This document shows positions 58,268 to 64,000 of a stretch of DNA of 64,000 nucleotides, one piece after another (within the stretch, counting starts at the first letter, position 1; each line of letters starts with the position of its first letter). The stretch is from assembly GCA_027946365.1 (NCBI GenBank), contig JAPEUQ010000003.1, positions 2,604,001-2,668,000 on the forward strand, written 5' to 3'. Source of the stretch: Kalmusia sp. IMI 367209. Lineage: Eukaryota > Ascomycota > Dothideomycetes > Pleosporales > Didymosphaeriaceae. A model generated the notes under the pieces. That model was not told the origin of the DNA, did no database searches, and was given only the letters and a program-made list of their open reading frames with translations. A program made the position numbers and the translations under genes.

Positions 58268-59593
58268 ATGATGAGGAGACATCTACATACTCCTTCACAT
58301 CTCAAGGTCGCGTCTGGCCCTGTTGCGCTGCCGCAGAGATATTTGGGCGCCGAGACCGTCGTGGTCAATCATTACGCTGGCACCGAAAAGCTGATTCCTG
58401 CCATTCCTGGTTTCAGAACAAGTGCGGGTATGTTTTTCTTTTTTTTTTTCTTTGTCAACTTGTTTTGCTTCGAGGGTTGGTCGTGTGCGCGATGCGGCTG
58501 AAGCGGGACACACACACAACACCACTCGAGGGACACAACAATGAAAAGAAAAGTTTTAGGCGCAATAACAATTGCTAATGTTCATCTCCAGCATTTCTCA
58601 CCAGTCTGAGTGCGAATCTTCGAATCGACCCGGACCTGCCATCACCGCTCGGAACGCCCATCAACTTCCGCACTAGCAGCGCAGCACACTACCTCCCACC
58701 TCCGTCGCCGCTCTCCTTCGCGCCCGTAACCCAGCAGACGGTGCCCTCGCCCGACACGGCCATCATGTCGACCACGGAGCCCGCCCCCGCGCCGTCTGCG
58801 CCCGCCGACGAGCTCCCCCAGCTGCGCACCTACACGGCCGACTCCGAGGACGACCGCATCGACGGCCTGCGCCTCATCGCCGACTCGGTCGCCCAGCAGC
58901 GCCAGATCGCGAGCAAGATGCTCATCTTCCACCCGCTCCACCTCGCCGCCTTTGCCCTCTTCGTCGCCCTCCTCGCCCAGCGCATGTGGAAGACGACAGA
59001 CGACCTGTACATGCTCGGCCCCACCGTCGGCGGCATCCTCATGGCGTGCCTCGTCGCCGTGCGCTGGGCCACCGGCCGCTATCTGAGCCTCGCCGAGGAC
59101 GTCAATTGGGAGTGGCTTGGGGACGACCGCATGATTGTCGTCAAGTGGGGCGAGGACGTGATTGGCGCGTTGGTGCTGGGCTGGGCCGACGGCGAGGCCG
59201 CGAAGAAGCAGCGCGGGCGCAGGAAGCGCGGGAAGGCGATTGTGAGGGCTTGGACGGTGCGCTTGAAGTACAGGGGCAAGGGCGTGGGCGAGGGCTTGTT
59301 GGAGGAGGCTGTCAAGGTTGCGGGGGAGAGGGGTGCGGATGGGATTGTTTTTGAGAGGGACCATGCGAGTGAGTCCTTTTCCCTTTCTATTTTTTCCAAT
59401 CTCCTCGGTGAGGGTTGGTTTGGGATGAAGGCTAAGCTAACACTGAGCAGATTCCAAACGCATTCTTCCCAGCTTCTACAATGGCTTCATGGACAAGCAG
59501 GAAGCCAAAGCTGAGAAGGCCCTCGAGAAGGTTGCCGACGAGAAGGGCAATTTCAGACAGCGACGTTCGTCTCCTACCTGGGGTAGCAGATGA
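58268..59593 (+). CDS. GNAT-family N-acetyltransferase with two membrane segments
   Basis: Three exons (58268..58427, 58592..59368, 59451..59593) give 359 aa. Membrane-like segments: 'LHLAAFALFVALLAQRM' and 'TVGGILMACLVAVRWATG'. The GNAT fold shows motif A 'VRLKYRGKGVGEGLLEEA', which binds acetyl-CoA, near residues 270-290. 'NSKRILPSFYNGF' follows after intron 2. Membrane-bound GNATs (NAT8-like) act on cysteine conjugates or amino groups, but substrate here is unknown. Intron 1 is 164 bp. If the first exon is 5'-UTR only, translation would start at ATG 58765, giving a shorter protein; the exon-1 frame runs straight into exon 2 without stop, so the longer form is preferred. Confidence 0.78.
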
Positions 59594-60194
59594 TTCCACT
59601 TTACTCCGCTTCGCACATTGCGGATCTTGCTTTCCAGCACAGGCGGTCATCTCATTCAGGCTCGGGCTTGTTTTTGCTTTCGAAGATACCCTCGCTACAT
59701 CGCATTACAGCTATTACTAGAGATACTACTACTACTACATACTAATCCTGACTACTGTCTTCCATCTACCCAAAACCACCGTCGTCGTCATCATCCACAA
59801 AATGAAACCATGCATGCACGATATCCAGCGACCAGGGCGAGCGTCGTCCTGTCGGCCTGTTTCCTAGCACACCTTATCGCGTCATTGTCTTGGTCTTGAT
59901 AACAGTGCATGTCTTGCACACTTCGGCTTGGCGGTTGGTTGGCTGTTTGCCCCGCATGCCAGCTGGTGTGTGCATGTGCCCTCACATCTGGGGTAAGCAC
60001 CGCTTCCGATAAGAGACCACCTTTTCCCACATTCGCCAATAATCGCTGGCCCTCCCACTTCGGGCGGTTCCAGATAGAAAAGCGCACGGGTCAATCTCCC
60101 GGATCGGCTGCACGCACCACCATAGCAGTTAGACCGATATTCATATGTATAGCGATAAGTCGGGTCGTATTTGTCTGTGTGCGTGTGTGCGTGC
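59594..60194. other. Intergenic between converging GNAT and mzt1 genes
   Basis: About 600 bp with no gene, with a short TAC/ACT run near 59719-59735. Converging 3' ends. Confidence 0.45.
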
Positions 60195-60591
60195 TCAGCG
60201 CTCTTCTGCTTCGCCGTCCACGGATTCCGTTGCATATTCTTCGCGCAGCTGGCGGATGACGTTCTGCATCGTTATCAGCATCCTGTCCCTGTGCAGTGTT
60301 TTGGGGTCCGAGATAGCACGCTGGGCGTTGCGCAGAGGCGCGGCGCGTGACGGGGGGAACGTACGGCTAGAGCTTCGGGATTTGCGCCATTCTCGATAAG
60401 AGAGACGCAGTAGGAGAGCTGCTGACGGTCGAGGTTTGTGTTCTGCAGTGTGTGTCAGTGCAGTCGCGGGGGTGTGAACGGTGGAAGGGAACGCGTACGA
60501 GGAGGGTCGCGATTTCGTGGAGGATGTCGATGACTTCGCGAGCGGCTTTGCGCTTGACGTCTTGCGAGGGTGCGGCTGTGTCTGCAGGCAT
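60195..60591 (-). CDS. mzt1: MZT1/MOZART1-like gamma-tubulin complex subunit
   Basis: Three exons (60591..60499, 60442..60365, 60263..60195) give 79 aa, the size of MZT1 proteins. The alignment is clear: '[19 protein letters not shown]' + '[26 protein letters not shown]' + 'NVIRQLREE', each piece a separate exon, all introns phase 0. It binds the N-terminus of gamma-tubulin complex proteins and recruits the complex to microtubule-organising centres. Small, all-helical. The gene is easily missed because no exon exceeds 93 bp. Longer frames overlapping on the same strand are out-of-frame shadows. Confidence 0.95.
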
Positions 60592-61386
60592 GGTTGCTCA
60601 GTTCGACTTGAGAAGCGTCGGATGTGTTGCGCGCGTTTGCCGTCGATATCGTTCGGAGTGTTCTTTTGGTGTGGAACCACAACAATCGATTCGCGACTTC
60701 CTCCGCAAGCAACCCCGCCCCACGTGAAACAGAGGCCCAAGCTCCCGTGTATTATGTCATCAATGCGCCATTCGATCTTTCAGTCCGCAAGCAGTTCCTT
60801 TAGCAAGATCATGACGCATGTCTTAGGGTTGTAGGCTCATATCAACATGATAAGCAGATAAGGTAGAAAATTGACCTTGTGCAATGTGCGAATGGAAATT
60901 ACGAGTTTTGAAGTGAGGAATATTGAGACCAACCGCTATCATTTGTAGTGGAAATTTCAGGTAGTCGAAGAAAATAGTAAAATATAGAATAGCAGCGGTT
61001 TCTCTGATGCTTTGGGACTTGAAAAGTGTGTAAATTTGGTAACATTTAAGGCTTTGCGCTTCACCAGGTTTACTAAACCGCTGTTACATACTCCGACTGT
61101 CTAGAATTGCTCATTTTATGTTTCATCCACCTCATGCATTCGAAGATAATTTTCCAGTAGATGGAAAGTCCATACCATATAGCTAACCGGCCTACATTCT
61201 ATGCCCTGTCTATTTTAAGTCGCTGACTTTTCGCGCCACCATTTTGGCGCCACAGTGGCTGCCCCCGCTAACCCCACCATATTCCTAGAAATTCACTGTT
61301 CTGCAAACCACGACCCGGCAAGAATACACTACCCTCTGCACGGCGCAGTATTAAGTCTCTACAGCCTCTCTTCGCGCATAAGTAAA
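60592..61386. promoter_or_regulatory. Divergent promoter, mzt1 / CCDC25-like
   Basis: 795 bp between divergent starts, AT-rich in the middle. No gene seen. Confidence 0.5.
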
Positions 61387-62333
61387 ATGGTGTACTATTT
61401 CAGCTCAAATACCGTGTCTCCGGCGGCCTTTATATACGTCGGCAAAGACAAGGTGGAAAGTGCGTACTACGCCGATGGCTACTTATATATGTTAAGAGTT
61501 TACGCAGTGAAAGGCTAACATGCAAATAGATGAAGAGCTCATCAAGTATGGCTGGGACGAGGATGTCTGGTTCCACGTCGACAATCTTTCTTCCGCACAT
61601 ATCTACGTGCGGTTGCCTGAGGACCAGGATTGGGAGACTATTAATAAGGAGTTGTTGGTGGATTGTGCGCAATTGACCAAGGCAAATAGTATTGAGGGTG
61701 AGTCCTTTGATGTCCTAAGTCTGGTTCACTTATAAAGAATGCTTTTGCGAGTAATCGCGTGACGATGATAGGGTGTGGCTGATGCACTCCAGGCAACAAG
61801 AAGGACAACATCACGATTGTATACACGCCTTGGTCAAATCTCAAGAAGGATGGGAGTATGGCGGTTGGGCAGGTGGGATTCAAGGATCAGCGCAAGGTTG
61901 GTCCTACGTGATCTTACGATTGAAGTTTAAGTCACTGACAGTAGGGCAGGTTAAGCGGATACACGTTGAAAAGCGCGAGAACCCTATCGTCAATCGTCTC
62001 AACAAGACTAAGGTAGAGAAGTATCCGGATCTTGCAATGGAGAAAGAAGCTCGATTAAAAGAACTGAGGAGAAAAGATCAGGCTACGCAGCAAGCTCGAG
62101 TAAGTGTTCAAAGATACTAGTACCGGCTTCGCTAGGAAGCGGCAAGCTTCTACTTCTCCTTATATTAGGCTAACAGGCCCTTCTAGCGAAAGGAGGAAGC
62201 TCGAGTTGCCAAAGAGAGGAAGGAGAAAGCGTGGCAAAAAGACCACGCCTACGACGACCTCTTCTCCGAGGACAATCTTGCAGCGTCCAGCAACCAGGAT
62301 CGGTCAGAGGACTTCCTCGACGACTTCTTCTGA
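61387..62333 (+). CDS. CCDC25 homologue (NFACT-R/DUF814 domain protein)
   Basis: Five exons (61387..61459, 61530..61697, 61793..61896, 61950..62099, 62187..62333) encode 213 aa, close to human CCDC25 (208). Signature '[24 protein letters not shown]' + '[35 protein letters not shown]', then '[29 protein letters not shown]' + '[21 protein letters not shown]' and a charged coiled-coil tail '[37 protein letters not shown]'. The last exon restores '[10 protein letters not shown]...DFLDDFF'. NFACT-R domains are implicated in tRNA/ribosome-quality or nucleic-acid interaction. Introns 53-95 bp. Confidence 0.95.
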
Positions 62334-62496
62334 GGCCAGTTCCAGGCCCAAAGTCTTGTTCCATATCTAGTCACTTCGTTCTAGGTGTCCTGTCATACGC
62401 CATTTCTCACCAAGAGCTAGGCATTCCTTGATGTTCCCCTTTAAAAGTCTTGTATGGTATAACCAACGGTACGGAGCGGGCTTTCGGCGAGGTGCT

Positions 62497-62949
62497 TCAA
62501 AACGGGTCGCGGACGGTCGCAGCCGGAAGGCAGATATCCATGCTCTCATTCAGCATGTGGATGTTGTGATTGAAGGCGTCAAAGGCGGTGGTTCTGATGC
62601 GGATCTCGTCGCTGCTTCTACCAGACATTTAGCATACTCTAAGCAAAGGGCAACAAACTCACTGATGCTTTGCGGTTGGCTTGCCCTTTCCACCTTTTTC
62701 TTGGCTCCACCAGACAAAGAGGAGGTTCTTCACTATCTTGTGCTCCAGACCATTTTGTGTTGTGGCGTAGTGGAGGAACTCTAGCGTGTTCTGTATCTTT
62801 TGCGACTTAAAGTCAGCTGCGGAACCCTTACGGAAAGCTAGGCGGAGTCTGTCGCGTAGAGTGAAGCGCGCAGGTTTCGAGAAGTGTACAGCGCGCAGTG
62901 CATGACGATATAGGTGCCTGTAGGCGTGAATAATGTCTTGCTGTGACAT
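62497..62949 (-). CDS. DUF1763-like small protein with LYR-type motif
   Basis: Two exons (62949..62663, 62617..62497) give 135 aa. The start 'MSQQDIIHAYRHLYRHALRAVHFSKPARFTLRDRLRLAF' resembles the fungal DUF1763 (LYR-like, presumably mitochondrial) proteins, from memory of that family. The donor GTGAGT and a TGCTAAATG branch restore 'AKHQ' + 'SSDEIRIRTTAFDAFNHNIHMLNESM' in phase 2. Without splicing the frame would end at a TGA right after 'KHQ'. Helical, basic. Likely a mitochondrial assembly or ribosome factor. It converges with the CCDC25 gene, 163 bp apart. Confidence 0.75.
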
Positions 62950-63533
62950 GCCCGAGATCTTGAGTGTCTCGGGCGAAGAGCGCGCTGATTGGGCTGTTTG
63001 CTGCAACGCAGAAGGTGAAGCTCGGAGATAATGTCGGGCCGCGCACCAGCGCCTGTTTTCCCGCGTCGCAAGATCGCCTCACTCCTTCTGTCCTTCTCTT
63101 CCCCGCCACCTTCAACTCTCCCGCAGCGCTCGCCTCCGGCAAGCCTGGATTGTAGCTCTGAGCTCACTGTAGACGCTTTACGCGCTTGCGTTATTGCCAT
63201 AGTTGCGCGACTCGCTAGACTAACTACTCACCGCCACAGCACAGCACAGTGTATTCAACACACCGCACTGCAGAGAAGCAGAGCAGCAAGCGCATCAAAC
63301 CAAGCCAAATCAGGAACGACAGCAAGATCGGCAGAGCGGAGCAGCAGAATAGCGTGTCATAAGTTGGTCGTTTTCGCACATCTCGCGATTAGGGTTTCAG
63401 CTGAGATTTGATTGCACAACGCTTCTGCATTTTGTATGAGGGGGACTTTAAATCCCGCCGCATCTCTGTTGCTCTCAACCTAACTTAATTCGCCCTATCC
63501 ATCTTCTGATCACGAGTGCCCTGAGTGCTTGGA
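62950..63533. promoter_or_regulatory. Divergent promoter, DUF1763-like / right-edge gene
   Basis: 584 bp between divergent starts. No gene accepted; short open frames on both strands are GC-rich shadows. Confidence 0.45.
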
Positions 63534-64000
63534 ATGACCCGTGTCTCCCGCGCGACCTCCCATCGCGGAGTGTCGGCTGCGGTACCGCTTGATCGGTCCC
63601 GGGCGGCTGTTCGCAAGAAGAAGCCCTACAAAATCGTTCTCGAAGCCGTTACACAAGAAAAGCGCAAGCTGAAGTCTACTGTCCGTCATGATTCACCACC
63701 TCCAACCCCACTCCATGGGCAGTGCTAATACCCTTCCAGCTCACATATCATGACCAGGCACCACCGGGATTCGGGTATGTTCCTGTGGGACATCCGGACA
63801 TAACGGAGTGGTGCAAAGAACAATGCCGGCAGCGGAATCTTGCAGTATATATTGTTTCGGTAAGCGCAGCATCGCAATATTGTACAACTTGAGTGAAATT
63901 AACAAGTGCAGGCTAAACCACGCAGCAAAGCCTTCTTTGACCCTGAAAAAATATCGGCTCACGTTCACCGCATTGGCCATCATTTTCCTCTTGAGATCAT
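63534..64000 (+). CDS. Partial gene at right window edge, unknown conserved protein
   Basis: Exons 63534..63680, 63740..63859 and 63912..64000 (continues beyond the window). The frame reads 'MTRVSRATSHRGVSAAVPLDRSRAAVRKKKPYKIVLEAV', basic like a targeting or nuclear signal, then 'LTYHDQAPPGFGYVPVGHPDITEWCKEQCRQRNLAVYIVS' + 'AKPRSKAFFDPEKISAHVHRIGHHFPLEI'. Introns 59 and 52 bp. The donor at 63681 (GTCCGT) is a weak consensus but is the only one keeping phase. The C-terminal half is missing. No family is recognised. Confidence 0.7.

Noticed and set aside
58642..59364. A 240-codon minus-strand frame
   Set aside because: Antisense to the GC-rich GNAT exon; the sense frame has a GNAT motif and membrane segments.

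Overview
The window is nuclear DNA of a filamentous ascomycete (Pezizomycotina; a plant-associated Dothideomycete is my best guess, not proven). Reasons: genes carry many short GT-AG introns (about 40-165 bp) with CTRAY-like branch sites; there is an intron-containing tRNA; and the gene set combines fungal secreted plant-cell-wall enzymes (Cel6A cellobiohydrolase with CBM1, exopolygalacturonase, laccase), Zn2Cys6 regulator, UNC93-like and allantoate-permease-like transporters with eukaryotic housekeeping genes (Prp22, Svf1, MZT1, CCDC25, a Hal4/Sat4-type kinase). All exon coordinates below were read by eye from splice signals, reading-frame continuity and family alignment; none is backed by transcripts.

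Layout. 1-2.95 kb: gene-poor, with a degenerate tandem repeat. 2.95-9.1 kb: F-box protein, GH13 alpha-glucosidase, unknown 249-aa protein, then tRNA-Asn(GTT). 10.2-16.4 kb, all on the minus strand: a secreted island of Cel6A, GH28 exopolygalacturonase and a small four-cysteine secreted protein split by four introns. 17.5-34.5 kb: a metabolic island with two Fe(II)/2-oxoglutarate TauD-type dioxygenases, two MFS transporters, a laccase, a Zn2Cys6 regulator, a DHDPS-family aldolase and an amidase broken by one in-frame stop. It could be a catabolic cluster for an amide-, sulfonate- or aromatic-containing substrate, with the Zn2Cys6 gene as local regulator (inference). A decayed reading frame follows at about 35 kb.

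35.6-41.3 kb: a 10-exon Hsp70-like ATPase, a divergently transcribed P-loop GTPase with coiled coil and C-terminal membrane segment, and a coiled-coil protein of unknown function. I consider this trio the best candidate for an undescribed functional module. 41.9-64 kb: mostly conserved cell-biology genes (Prp22 helicase, small conserved protein, a third TauD dioxygenase, a divergent N-terminally extended histone H4 variant, Svf1, Hal4-like kinase, GNAT acetyltransferase, MZT1, a DUF1763-like protein, CCDC25), ending in a gene cut by the window edge.

Gene density is typical of a fungal accessory-to-core transition: the left two thirds are rich in transport, secretion and oxidation functions, the right third in housekeeping genes.
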